The translations under genes and the position numbers were made by a program. From contig CAUYUJ010000670.1 of the NCBI GenBank assembly GCA_963575745.1, positions 582,379 through 646,378 of the forward strand: 64,000 bases of DNA, written 5' to 3'. Below the pieces are notes generated by a model. The model did no database searches. It worked only from the letters and a program-made list of their open reading frames with translations, and was not told where the DNA came from. Shown here in pieces: positions 30,481 to 42,518 of the stretch. Source of the stretch: Prorocentrum cordatum (Eukaryota > Sar > Dinophyceae > Prorocentrales > Prorocentraceae). How positions within the stretch are numbered: position 1 is the stretch's first letter; each line of letters begins with the position of its first letter.

Positions 30481-31186
30481 TTGAACCCCTTCGACTGGGA
30501 CTACACCCATCCAGCTGAGCGTCACCAAGAGGAACCACGCTGCGGATGGCCCGCGCGGTGCATGACGGCTCCAGGAACGCGGGGCGTTGAACGGCTCGCC
30601 AGTCTGCAGGCTGCCGCGGCGGCGGAGATTACGGACAATTGGCCGCGGGCAGAGTTCTGCGGGGCCCCTATGCCGAAGGCGCGGGCAACGAGCGCGGGCG
30701 CGCCGACCGACTATGTCGGGGCTGCTGCGCCATCTCGCGAGCCATCTGCCAAGGGCGCCAAGCGGCCACACTCTGCGAAGCCTGAGGGCCGCTCTACGGC
30801 GGCGAGGGCGGCGGACGACGTCGCGGGCAAGGGAAAGGACAACGAGAGCAGCGGCAAGGGATCAAAGAAGCCAAGCAGCCGAGAGCCACATGATCAACAA
30901 GAATCCAGGCGGCGCCGGGCTGAGAACCCATCGCAGCGGGACGCGCCCCGCAGTGCTGGGGCAGCTTCTTCGAGTTCCATGCCTACTGCGCGGCCTCCTG
31001 CGGTCCGTGGCCGTCGGTATCAGGTTGGTCCGCGGCGCGCTGAGGCGGACGCAGCGCGGCGCGGGGCAGATGGAGACCGGGCGTCTCGCCTATGGCGCGC
31101 GTGCGCCGACGCGGAGCAGCAGACTGCGGATTTTTTCACCCCGTGGCAGAGAGGCGCCGCGAATTGGCGGTCATCGTGGACATGAG
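30481..31186 (+). pseudogene. Lys/Gly/Ser-rich coding-like frame
   Basis: This frame (30403-31185, opened by the MITE) reads NPFDWDYTHPAERHQEEPRC, then a basic low-complexity linker (GKGKDNESSGKGSKKPSSRE) and an Arg/Ala-rich end. Such linkers occur in Gag proteins, and it lies between two copies of the retroelement leader. No diagnostic motif, so this is only suggestive. Confidence 0.3.
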
Positions 31187-31515
31187 CTCGGACAGCTGGC
31201 GCAATGACAGCTGGGGCTCGCGCGATCGCAGGTGAGTGCGAGAGGAAGAGAACGAGGGGTGAAAGCGGCAATGCCGACAGTACCCCTTCGACCTTCGAGA
31301 TTGATGTTTGCGGCTCAAGTACGCGCAAAAGGGATGGATTGATTAGCCGCGGCACATGGGCGCGATGCACCCGCGTCTTTCGCACGGCGAGCCAGACGGA
31401 GGGGCGACCGTCTGCGGGGCGCTACGTGCCAAGACGCTCATCTAAAACATCGGGTCGATACCTAACAGGTTCGCCCGCCCGCGCGAGTAGAGCTCGCCTG
31501 GCCGGCCGCGGGGGG

Positions 31516-31856
31516 AGTTGATTTAGTCATGCCCCCGCGCCCACTTCTGACCCGCAGCTTCGTCGCAGCTCTTGTGGGTTGGTTCAAGACAAAGATTGCG
31601 GCCCGCCCGCCCGGCGCCCTCCCTGGCGCCTTCCCCCGCCCGGCCGGTTGCTAGCCTGAGCCTAACGGACGCCGTCATATTAATTTAGCAATGGCCTTTA
31701 AGGGTACATCGCCAACACTCAAGATAAACGTGGGCACGAGACTATTTACTACACGAAGAAGACGAAGGAGGACAGCTACGAAACGATCGCGAACACATTT
31801 TGCCGATCAGCAGGGCCAAGAAAGAGCCCGCACCATCGATGAGTTGGCAAAGTATT
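31516..31856 (+). repeat. dispersed repeat, copy 2 (probable retroelement 5' region)
   Basis: Partner of 21353-21708, same orientation. The first codons after ATG read MAFKGTSPTLKIN here and MASRNTSPTLKIN in copy 1. The conserved N-terminus supports a real ancestral protein start at about 31691 (and 21547). Confidence 0.78.
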
Positions 31857-32622
31857 CGCCCCCCTGGCAGGGGGAAGCGGCAACTGGGGACAAGAGAGCG
31901 GCGCCGCTGCAATGCCAATCAGGCTGGGACGGGGGTGCCACCCCGCCGTGTGATTAGCCCACCTCGAGCGAACCAGGTGGCGTGAACCCAGAAGGGAGCA
32001 AGCCCACCGCGAGGGGTCAGGTGGGCCAGTAGACTTGGCCATGGCGCTGAAGGATGACCACCCTTCCGTGCAACCAGACAGCAGGAATGAGGCGCCGGCG
32101 GGATGGCGGGTGTCCATGCTTCGCGCGGGGGATCGGGGGCAAGGAGGAGAAAGAGGCAAGCAAACAGAAAAGCGTACCCGAGCCAAAGGGGGCGAGGACG
32201 GATGAGCTGGTCCTGCTCCACCAAAGAGCAGGACAGGGAAACAAACAGCGGGTGGCGAAGAGAGGAGGAGAGAGTGCAGCGAAGGTGCGGGCCAGTCGGC
32301 GTTCCTCGCCGATCGGCCAGCCAGGCCAGTTTGGCAAACCCCGTTCAAGTTGGCATGCGAGGGGCGCCGAGGGATTGCACGCCCTGAACCCCGAGGCGAG
32401 GGAGAGAGAACCGACCGCGCTGAGGCCAGAAACGAGGTGACGGCCGCCCTGGCACACAGAGGGGTGGTCCCTGGCGAGTGTGTCCTCACCGGTTCGTCCT
32501 CGCTGATTTCTTGCGCCGTGAGATAGGATTGGCGAGCGTGGCCTCTTGGCTCCCGCTGGTCATCATTCGCTGGGCTCGAGCGTAATAGGGCCGCGCAAGT
32601 TCCACCACCGCCGTGCAAGTGG
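31857..32622. other. unassigned sequence after leader copy 2
   Basis: Frames are open on both strands (285 codons on the minus strand at 31776-32633), but composition is ambiguous and I recognise nothing. Presumably continuation of the second decayed element. Confidence 0.3.
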
Positions 32623-33522
32623 ATGTTGTCCAATCAGCCATCCAGGAGCGAACAAACACCAAGTGACGAGCCCGCGAGGCGCGTCCTTGGCAAGGCAGGC
32701 GAGACAATTCCCAAGAACGGCCCGCCAGCCACGAACGCTTCGACGGCCCAGTCAAACTCTGCCACTACCCAGGATGGCGATGGCGTGGTCTCCGCAGACC
32801 CAACCATAGCAGCCCGCTCAAGGTTCCCGTTTCCCCGGTCGCCGCGACACAGCCAGGCTCAGGCCAGCGACGAAGCCTCAGGACACCAGTGTCCTGCCCT
32901 CAGCGTCGATGTCTCATCTAAGGAACGCTCGGCCAGGCAGGTGACCCTCACGGAGGCCCCACGCGGTCCCGCCCACGTGATCACGCCCAGCTTGGATCCC
33001 GAGGACCTCGAGTTTGTATTTGACGGGTCTCCGCAGGACCCCCACAAGGCGACGATCATGTAGAGGCTTCCAGCGCCCAAGCGCCAGATGGAGCCCTGGG
33101 CCCCTCCGGGCCCCAGCCCAGTTACCTTGGACGATATAAGGCCCCAGGAAACCCCACAGGGCGAGTTCCGGACGGCAGGTGCGATTGAGGCTCTCAGCAT
33201 TCCTCGCGTGGCGACCGTCACGGATGGTGGACCTGGGATGACAGGACCGACGCTGCAAGGCAGCTCGAACGAGGGGCCCACAGGGAGCGGCCGCAACCTC
33301 CCACCTTGCACAGGACGCCCTTTACCCAGATCTCCTGGGTACTACTGCCAGACGAATCGGAGCAGGTGGCCGTCTAGAGGCTGCAGAACGAGGCAGGCTA
33401 CATGCTCACGGCGGCCTGACATTCGTACTGCCAACACGTCGGCTGGACCTGACCAATCGCGCTGGTTTTCGAAAGACGCGATTAACTTTCGGGATTTGGC
33501 GAATTGGGACCCGCAGTGCTAA
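32623..33522 (+). pseudogene. 300-codon frame interrupted by one TAG, unrecognised
   Basis: The same frame is open 32623-33060, stops at TAG (33061-33063) and is open again to 33522. Just before the stop it reads VITPSLDPEDLEFVFDGSPQ. After it: SPVTLDDIRPQETPQGEFRT and AIEALSIPRVATVTDGGPGM. Ser/Thr/Pro/Gln-rich. The single internal stop suggests a young pseudogene or element gene. Confidence 0.4.
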
Positions 33523-35150
33523 GGAGGACAGGGCTCGACAAACAGAGAGCGCCGCCGGGAAGAGCCATGGCAAGATTGCGACTCGCATCAGAATAGGCAC
33601 CTTTTCCGCGCAGCGCGACCAGTTGGAGCACAACAAGGCCTCAATGACGAGCGATCAGCGTTCTGCATGGGATCCCAGCGCCCCCGTGCCCAGCCGATCA
33701 CCTTGCCCTGAGCCCTTGGCGCGTGGCCCTTCACGTTCTCATCGTTCACAATCGCGTTTGGGTTTTTCGCCTCACTCCAGTTACCCTGATTACCCAGCGA
33801 CCCAGCTTGTCGTACGGTGAGTCGGCTTTTCGCCTGTCTTTCTGTTCGTCTTTCTCCCCGTGCTGTAGACTTTTCGGCCAATCTCCCTCCGCCTCACTCC
33901 CTTCCCCGGCCGCGCCGCCCTGGCGCCGCCCCCACCGTTGCTCCCCCCCCTCGGCCCCGCCCGCGCTGCCATCCTGTTGGAGTTCGGCACGGGTCCTCCT
34001 CGTACTGTTCGGCAAGGGTGGTCCCAGCCTTGAGTCCGCTGGCCCGTCCACTTCCTTCGCCGTTCTGGCGCCACGTGCGTCTCCCTTCCCGAGTGCAAAT
34101 ACCCGGGCCGTCACCCAGCGCGCCTGCCTGATCAAATTTAGTTGGGCCCCTCTTCTGGGCTCCCCACGCGGAGTCTCCTGAGCTCGCATTGGGCATCACA
34201 CTTCGGGCACCTGTTGTGCTATACTCGGGGGAGCGTAAGACCCGGGTTTGCCAGGACTTGGGTTCGCCATCGTTTTTTGACGATCGCGCCTCGGATTTTG
34301 GCGAGGAGGAGTTTCGTGGGATGTCTGCAGCGGGAGGCCTCGTCAAAATGCAGGCTCGGCCTCGTCATTTTTTTGACGACCTCGTCGAGGATTTCCGAGT
34401 CCCTTGTACCCAGGTCTTACGTCCCCCTGATATACCACTTCATGGTCATGTACCGTTGCAGGGCCCTCCTCCTGGTCTTCGGCGTCGGCCCTCGCTGCGT
34501 TGCCGCCCGCCGTTTCTGGACCACTCCAGTGCGTCAGGATCCCGCCCGGCCCTCACTGCGCTGCAGGCCTCCTTCACGTCCTGTGCTCTCCCCAGCTCTA
34601 CTCGGTCGCCACGTGCCCTTCCCGAGTGTTTCTCCTTCAAGCTCCGGCTCCTGCTTCCCGCTGTTCGCCACGCAGGCCGCGCGCCCTCGGCGGCACCCCG
34701 CGGAGGTCTGCACGATCTGAGCGGGCCCTCTCCTAGCCTCCACTTCGCTCCTCCCCTTTTCCCACCTCGCCCCAACTTGTTTCGGCGCGCCCCTCCGTCT
34801 GGCCCGACCAGCGCCTGGCCGTTTCCGCACTATCTTGCGGCTGGTAACATAACAAAAAAGTGACCTCGACGAACCCGCGGGACACGAGCCCCAGGGCCCC
34901 CCCGCGGATAGTGCGGGTAGGCGCAGCAGGCCCTTCGATGGGGACCGGTGAGGGCTCCCAGCCCTGCGCCACCGGCTGGGTCAGGGCAGCGATACGGCAA
35001 TTTCGCATCGGCCTAGCGGCGCAAGCCCTCAGCAATGGAACGGAAATGCGCCCCCCCCGCACCGCCTCTGCCCGCCGCCCCTCAGGCGGCAACCCCCTGA
35101 GGCGCGCCGCCGAAGATGGCCGCACCGACGTGCCAGGGGAGAAACAGGGG
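33523..35150. other. unassigned, with one coding-like segment
   Basis: Positions 34189-34470 (+) read FRGMSAAGGLVKMQARPRHF and FFDDLVEDFRVPCTQVLRPP, which look like protein but match nothing I know. The rest (including a C/T-rich 33840-33960) shows no feature. Confidence 0.3.
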
Positions 35151-35290
35151 CCACCGCCACCGAGAACCGGGGAGGGGGTCGCGGCCACTGGGCGGTGGCA
35201 CGCTTGAGCGTCACCCAGTGCAGGACGACGCTCGGGCGCACCACCGCCCAGGGGTCTTCCCACCCCCCAACCGATTCTCGGTGGCGATGG
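35151..35290. repeat. 140-bp imperfect palindrome
   Basis: The left arm starts CCACCGCCACCGAGAACCGG. The reverse complement of the right end is CCATCGCCACCGAGAATCGG. Pairing continues through CTGGGCGGTGG and closes around a GAGCGTC...GACGCTC inner stem centred near 35222. It could be another MITE-like element. No clear target duplication. Confidence 0.72.
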
Positions 35291-37295
35291 TCCAGGTTTC
35301 TGCTTTGACCCTGAGGGCAGTCGCCTGGAGTTCCCCGCCAGCGAAGCATGTGCTGGCGATGCATTTTTCACCCTGCAAGCCTGCTGCTCTCGGAGGAGAG
35401 CGCCAGTCAAGACTATCTGGTGTTGTTCGTTCTATCTGGGCCTCCTGGAAGCCTTACGTCGCAAATGCTGAGTCCGCCTCGAAACTGGTCAGAATGTACC
35501 CCAGAAGTGGCCCGGGGACCGGTGTTGAGCGGATGTGGGCCAGACGGGAGAGCCGCCGATGTCTCGATTGGCTTTCCTCCGATGCTCGCATTCGGGTATC
35601 CTGGGGGCGTCCCAGTTGACCTGGCTTCCTCCTTGCTTCGCCTGTGCGTATGAGCGGCCATCCGCTGGAGAGGCCTTTGGTGGGCGGCCGTCTTGGGGAA
35701 CGCGGGAGGGGGGATGGGCAAACCCAAACACGCAAGCCGCTCCAGTATTGCCGCATAGCATGCGTTGAGTTGCAAGCCGCGCGCCGAGTCACCCTTGTCT
35801 AGGATCTCTCCCGTGTGTAACCGACTGCCTCGGGAAGAGAGGAAGATCAGCAGCAGTCTTAAGAGCAGCAGTAGGGGGGAAATGACGGAGAGGAAGGAGG
35901 CGGGAGACACGATTAACGAGGGGAGGGGTGGGGCTAGGCTGTTCGCGCGCCTACGATTGTTTTCAAAAGCGGGCCGTCGTGCCCCTGTCCTGTTGCGCTG
36001 TCGCGCATGACCGCAACCAGGTTCGGGGACGCCGCGCAGCCACGCCGTGGTGCGGCGCAGATGTGACGCTGCACAGATATCGACATGTTTTTCGCAGGCG
36101 TTTTCGGGGCATCATGAAGGGTTTTTTTGGGGTGCCTCGGCGCTTTGGGGTCCGCGGTGTCCTTGGGGCAAGTTCGAGGATTCCGGGTGGAGGAAATTAT
36201 GAGCATGGGTGCATGATGTGTTTCTAGTGGGTTTGGGCTTCGGGGGGCTGGGGGCGAGGCCGTCGATTGGCTGGGCGCGGGTCGTCTGGGGGCCCTGGAG
36301 GGGCCACCTCGTGAACATCGCTGTGTTTTGCAACTAGCGGGCCACATGGGGGGGCCAAGGGCCTCAATGGTCCTCGCGCGGCGCGCTGTAAGAAATAAAA
36401 TCGTGCGTGTTGTAGAAGCACAAGTACTGCAATTGGACCGCGAAACACTTGAAGATTCCTTTCTGAATGTTAGTCGCTGGCATGTCTTGATGCCCGACTC
36501 TGACTTAAGTCCACTGCTTGGGGGTCTGTACCTGACGCGCAGCTTCCGACCGCAAGCGTTGTGGTGGATCTGATCGTTCGCCTCGGCGAGGCGCCGACTG
36601 TCAAAGCCGCCCCGGGGCGTCGCTCCAGAGTCTCTGGCGGCACGAACGCGCAAGCGTATGCCGAGTCGACGCTTGAACTATTTTTTAATTGACTCCTCGG
36701 GCTGGCGCCTCCATCGTCGATGCTCCCCCCAATGCTTCAGGCGTGCTCCATCATAGTTTTGGGCGTCGTGGGTAGTTGATGTGGGGAATGTTTGGGGCGG
36801 AACTCGCAGTCAACAGAGGGACATGCCGCGGGCTTTCTGGGGATCCCAAGTATGATTTGCTATGCTTTGCCTGCGGTGCGGGGACAATTGACCAATGGGG
36901 GTGCCAAACCCCGGGCAGTCAGGGGAGCTCGTTGCATATGAAATTTGAGGGGTACGCTGTTTTGTCTTGTGTATTGTCCCCATGATGCTTGATTCTAAGG
37001 CTTACGTCGCACCGCCGACCCCTTGGAGCCCTTGGGACTTGTCCGACTGTGAATTCGAAACGTCCAGCTCTGTATCCTCACCGAGAGGCACACACAGGCA
37101 AGAAGAGCATTCGTGACGAAGCAGAGAAGATCAGCCTGTTAAGGCATGCACAGGACGTGCTTCGCACACCGAGGAGCGAATTTCGGGGGGGTCATATGGA
37201 TTCTGGGAATTGGTGCGCGCGGTGGTGGAGACGCCCGCGTCGATGCAGCGTTCGAGTTTGTTGACGTCACAGGCTCGTTTAGATCAAGGTACTCC
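35291..37295. other. unassigned sequence
   Basis: Frames such as 36328-36573 (+, 81 codons, containing RVVEAQVLQLDRETLEDSFL) look mildly coding-like but lack motifs or neighbours. A minus-strand frame of 239 codons (35934-36653) is Pro/Arg/Ser-rich and unconvincing. No RNA gene seen. Confidence 0.25.
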
Positions 37296-38525
37296 GTCAA
37301 CTGGGGCTCTTGGGAGCCTGGGCATCTAAACTGTGGCTGTTGGGGCCCCCTTCAGCCGTTTTGGGGCCCTTTTCAAGGCCTCTTGGACCATCTTAGGGCG
37401 ATATTTACGGCCTATTGCGCAGACCGTCTTGGAGCGTAGGGAAAAGGAAAAGGCGAGAACGCCAACACATTTCGAAACGTATGGGAAGTACATGCATGTT
37501 GTGTAGTCTCTTGGGACCCTCTTGGGAGTGCTGTTGGAGACCTCTTGGGACGTCTTGGAGGCGTCTTGGGCCGTCTCCAGACCATCTTAGGCGTCTCGGC
37601 GATTCGGGCCCTCTTGGACCGTCTTGGGGGCCTCTTGGGGCACTCTTGGCCCCTCTTGGGGCTTTTTGGGGGCCCCAGGACTTGAGCCCCAGGACCCCTC
37701 GGGAAGAATGTTATGCTGACCCAGGACCCCCCCTTAGGATCCCCACCCACCCACCGGCGGGGAAGGGATCAGAGGGGCCTCTTAGGGTTCTGTGGGGGCC
37801 TCTACGGGACATCACGGCCTTCGGAGGCAGTCTTGGGCCCGCGGTGGGACTGTCTTGGATGTATCTGGGGCAGCCTTGGGGCCGTCTTGGGGGCCGATTG
37901 GGCTGTCCTGGGGCTCCCTTGCGGGCCTCTTGGGGCCCTCTTAAGGCGATCTTGGGGGCCTATGGGTCCGTCTTTGGAGCGTTGGGAGCCCGAAAAGGGG
38001 AGACCGCTAAAATCATTGAAACACCGCGAGACAATCAATGATGCTCGCCTCCTGGAGGTCCTCTTGGAGCCCTCGTGGGGCTTCGAAGGGGTCTCTTGGC
38101 CTTCAGAGGTCGTCTTGGGCCCTCCCTGGGCAGTCGTGGTTCACTCTTTGGGGCGTAGGGCCGTCTTAGAGGTCAATGGGGCCGCCGTGGGGCCGTTTTG
38201 GGGGCCTCGTGGGCTGTCTTGGGCCTTCTGGTGGCATCTTGCGGGCCTCTTGGGGGTTCTTGGAGCGATTTTGGGAGATTGCGGGCTCGTCTTGGAGCGT
38301 TGGATGCCCGACAATAGTGCGAATTCTAAAATCACAAAAAATAAAGGCCAATCCTTAACGTTGGCCTCCTGGAGGTCCTCTTGGGGCGTCTGGGAGGCTC
38401 ATTGGCCTTTACAGGCCGCTTTGGCCCCTCGCTGGGCAGTCGTCCAGGCTAGGGCCATCCAGGGGTCGTAGCCGACTTGGAGACCATCTGAGCCGTCTCG
38501 GAAGCCATCTTGGGTCGTCAGGTGT
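37296..38525 (+). repeat. CTTGGG-rich higher-order repeat
   Basis: The same family as 17797-18830. Boxes lie near 37435 (aaggcgagaacgcc), 37985 (gagcccgaaaaggggagacc) and 38300, spaced about 550 and 315 bp. An open frame of 252 codons (37713-38471) rich in Leu-Gly-Trp-Ser is an artefact of the repeat. Confidence 0.8.
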
Positions 38526-41500
38526 GGTGAGGCCGACGATCTGGGAATTCTACTGGTCCTTATGGGACAGAAAGCCGATGGAGATATTGCTTACGCTTTT
38601 TACGCACCGTTCTTGGTGGCCGTCGGGATCAGCCGAAGGCTCGTTACCTAACATCTGGCACGCCGTGCACCCCTGTGGTAAGCCACTGTGGGCGGCGGAG
38701 CTGGTGGCTTGCGATCCATCCCGCTACCGTTCTTTGGGGGGCCTCGCTGAGGCATCTTAGGCTCTCTTGGGTTCACTTTGGGGCCTCGAGGGACACGTTT
38801 GGGGAATCCTGGGGTCGCCCTCGGCGGGAATGGCCGTCGGCACCTGGCCTGGGTTTCCTCTGGCTCGTCCGTGGGTGACGCGCTCGAAGTCTTCTTCCAA
38901 CCAGCAGGGGTTCCTCAGAGCGAGAGTAGTGAGGAGCACGCTTCGGCTACAGCGGGGGAGGCCCCGTTAACTGGCTGCATGCGCAGCTTGCCGTTGTTGC
39001 TGTTGATGGGGTCTGCGGCTGCTCGTTACTGTTTGGTGTTGGTTGTTTGCTGATGCTTGGTGCGGAGTGTCGCTGCCCATTCCTGCATGTTGTTGTTGCG
39101 TGGCTCGTTCGTCACGGCGATTGGAGCCACTCGTGGGGTCTATTGCGCGTTTGCCTGCCATGCCTGTGAGACCTGCTGGCCTGCCTTGGGGGATTCGGCG
39201 TTTCTTTGGGGGCCCATTCAGTTGCAAGGGAGGTCCCCGGGGGGAATCAGCGCGTTCCTCTGGCGTTTGTCGCAGGCACGCGGACGCAAAATGACTACCA
39301 GCGCGCTTGCTGGTATTATCCGAGAGGGAACGGATCACAATTCTTCTCTCCACCACCTTATGTCCCATACCATTGTCGTTCATGTTTTTGGCGATGGTGA
39401 ATTTTGTGGCGTTACCGTTTTGCTTTCGATTTGGTAGCGCAACTGGCCATACTCTCGTGCGATTGGCTCGTTTCTATGGCACGATCTTGTCGCACCTGCT
39501 GGCGTTACCAATTGTGAACCCACTCTCCATCCGCGACTCCGCTGGCCTATCTGGTCTTGGAGTCACGCCGAACACAGCAGAGCTGGCTTGAGGGTTTTAT
39601 TTACATTTTCACACGTGGACAATTTCAGACCAAACGTTTCCGCAACTCCGACGGTCACGTACTTCGAACCAGTCAAACAAAAATTTGGCAGTTCACTCAT
39701 GCAGGAGCATGGTGTGCCGCTGCGCGGGGACGCGTTGAACATTCAGCCGCGTCGAAGTACCAATTCTACCGACGCGGATGCCTTGCGCAGAACTGCGTTT
39801 GAGCCATACCACGCCATCGAATACAGTATGAATCGGCTACACGACCATATGGTTCAGCGTTGGATCTGCTGCACAAAAGCTGGAGGAAACAACAACGACT
39901 TGACCCTTTTCTTGGGATCCAGTGGGGGATGTCCTTACGTATTGGATACAAGCGCCAGGTTTGTATTCGCAGGTTCGCGCAGGACCCCCACTGTAACAAG
40001 CAGCCGCCTTGCGCGCAAGATCGCCACGCGCATCTGTCCAGACATCATCAGCTGCTGCGTCGAAAGACGGGGGACCCACACCGACCCGGCAACCTACATC
40101 ATGCTCCTGTTGAGCGCGGAATTAGAACGTTTTGGGGGCGAGCGACAGCTCGCCTCGGGTACCCAGCGAGTCGATTTCCACGTGTCAAGCAGTGAGCGCA
40201 GTGCTGAAAACGTGATCAGGTTTGGAATGGCACGCGTCGAAGCTCAACTGGTTGGATTCGGCTTGCCAGCTTTCCAATTTCAGACCAGCGTCTTATCCCG
40301 CGACTTGGGAGTCGGCATTCAAAGGGCATGCAATTTCTGCAGCCCCTCAACCGCCGTGTGCCGCGCACCCAAGAGATTGCGAAACGCGACATGGGCAAAC
40401 GCAGTCGGCGGTCCTTCAGTTCCGCGCGGGGGCGGCGCCAACGGGTGGGCGAAAGTTGAGCGCGCCGCCGGGTCTAGGTGGGAGGAGTTAAGACACGGTG
40501 GGAGAAATTTTAGAAAATCCGAGACGCATTGAGAGAGATTGGGGCACCTCGAATTCTAATTCGGGCCCCGACGGCGGTTTGGTAGTGCATGGGGCGCCGT
40601 TTGGCCTGCGAGAGCGGCGGCCGGACCCCCCCCCGTGTCCACCGCCGCCATGCGGGGCTGCGCGGGGTGGGCCACGTCGCCAGCTTTTCCCCAGGTCGCG
40701 CGGGTTCGATGCCGATGCTACATGTAGTCGCGGCTGCCGTGGTCGCGGCCCAGCGCGCCGCGCCGGGTTGGCGAGTTAGAGCTTGGAAACGGGCGCGGGG
40801 GGCAGAGGCTGCGCTTGGCGGACGACGCAGGCGACGCAAATGCTTCGGCGGCGAGGCCCCGGGCTTCGAACAACGACACCAACAGTCATGCTCGTATTGT
40901 TCGCTCTGACCTGCTAGCGCGCCATTCCACGCGCGCGCCCCAAACCCTCGGCGCCCGCCAGCTTCGTCTTCGATCGTGCCCCCCCAGGGCGCAGTTCCCC
41001 CGCCTGCCGGGCGCAGTCGGCGCGGCCCCCGCGAAGGGGGGCGCGGGGGGCGGAGAGACGGGGGGGGGGGCGGGGCGCCGGCGAAATTGATCGGGCGGGC
41101 GGTCAGGAGCAGCGGCGCAAGCGGCGGAGCCGGCCGGGCGCGTCGGGCGGGCGGGCGCAGACCGGTCGGGCGCGCGAGCCAAGGGGCCAGGTCGAGCGGG
41201 CGGGTCGCTACAGCATCGGCCCACCATGGAGGAAGTTTCGAGCGATGGCGCGATTCCAAGGCGCGCGACGCGCGAGCCTCGGGGGCGCGGCGCCTCGTTC
41301 GACAGTGAGGCGGCACCGCGCGAGAGCGCGATTCCCGGACGAGCCATGAGGAAGTCTCGCGCGAGATCGCGAATGCGAGATATACTGCGAGGAAGTGCAT
41401 GGTGGGGGCCGTTGCCGCTGTGCACTGGGGACCAGGGGCGCAGCTTGGCGACTGCATGGCTCCCCGGATCATATATATATATATACATGCATATATATAC

Positions 41501-42500
41501 GCATATATCTATGTACGTGTGTACCTATATAGATACACACATACATATGTATATATATATAGATATGTGCGTATATGTTACATGTAAGTTTCGATTTCAA
41601 CAACCGGCTTAGCACATTCTTTTCTTCGTTAGAAGCAGGGCCCCGGGGCGGGCATTTCAAATGGGGATGGGGGGCCGACCATTTGTGTAGGGGTGAATTC
41701 CCGACGGCGACGACAACGACCCGCCGGCGCGGCGCCGAGACCGCGCGGCCGTTGCCCCCCAAACGCGCACCCACCCAGCGGGCAGGAGCAAGCCCCGCGG
41801 GGTCCGCCTGCCCAGCGGATGACGATTATGAAAATCACGACTACGTCATGTTCTTCGTTTTCATTGTCGCTCGCAGACAGGCGGCCGCTGCGGTCGGAGG
41901 GCGCGGGCGTTTCAGGGCCGCGTCTGCGCTCGGGGCCGCGGCCGCGCGCGCGCAGATCAGGCTCGCCCCGGAATTTCGCGAGGTCCTCGTCGAATGCCGA
42001 TGCGAGGCCAGCAGGGCGCGCGCATTAGATCAGACGAGAGCGGGCGCGACCGGCGATGCTCGGCACTTGTAGCCCAGCGCTTTGGCGCTCGAAATGTGAA
42101 GGCCTGGGCTCAGATCGCTGCCGCGACGTATCAGCGCGCAGGGGGGCAGGGCGCGCCGCTTGTTGCAAGGCCCCTTGCAGCGACATTTCCAATCCGACAA
42201 TGGTTTTGCAATGGGCTTTTGCGTGCCAGGTGCTCCTTTGGGTTCAGGTTGCCCCCTCCTGTCACTCTGGCGTCCCCTCTGCCATCTGGAATGCGATCGA
42301 AGGAATTGTAGGCTCCGCTGCTCCAAGGTTTGGAGATGGAGGGCGACGCCGTTCTCGCGGCCACGCTGTTTATGCCCAGTTCTCCTTCACGGAGAGCCGC
42401 CGTGCATTCAGCGTGCCGGGCGTCTGGCCACTCACTGGGCGATTCTTTCGTGAGATCAAGCCTGCGCTGCGAGATGGCCGCGTTCAGGCTCAGTCCTGAG
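38526..42500. other. unassigned, GC-rich, with one long frame
   Basis: The 314-codon plus frame 39588-40532 has natural composition (FLGSSGGCPYVLDTSARFVF, SSRLARKIATRICPDIISCC), but I cannot name it, and on the minus strand this is downstream of the integrase remnant, where reverse transcriptase would be expected. I saw no YVDD or RNase H motif on either strand. 39228-39440 resembles 51227-51410 (separate finding). TA-rich microsatellite at 41465-41585. Confidence 0.3.
41465..41585. repeat. TA/TATG microsatellite
   Basis: Imperfect (TA)n mixed with CATA, CGTA and ACAC steps. Its A/T richness contrasts with a GC-rich surround. Confidence 0.92.
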
Positions 42501-42518
42501 CGCGTGATAGGGCCCGTT

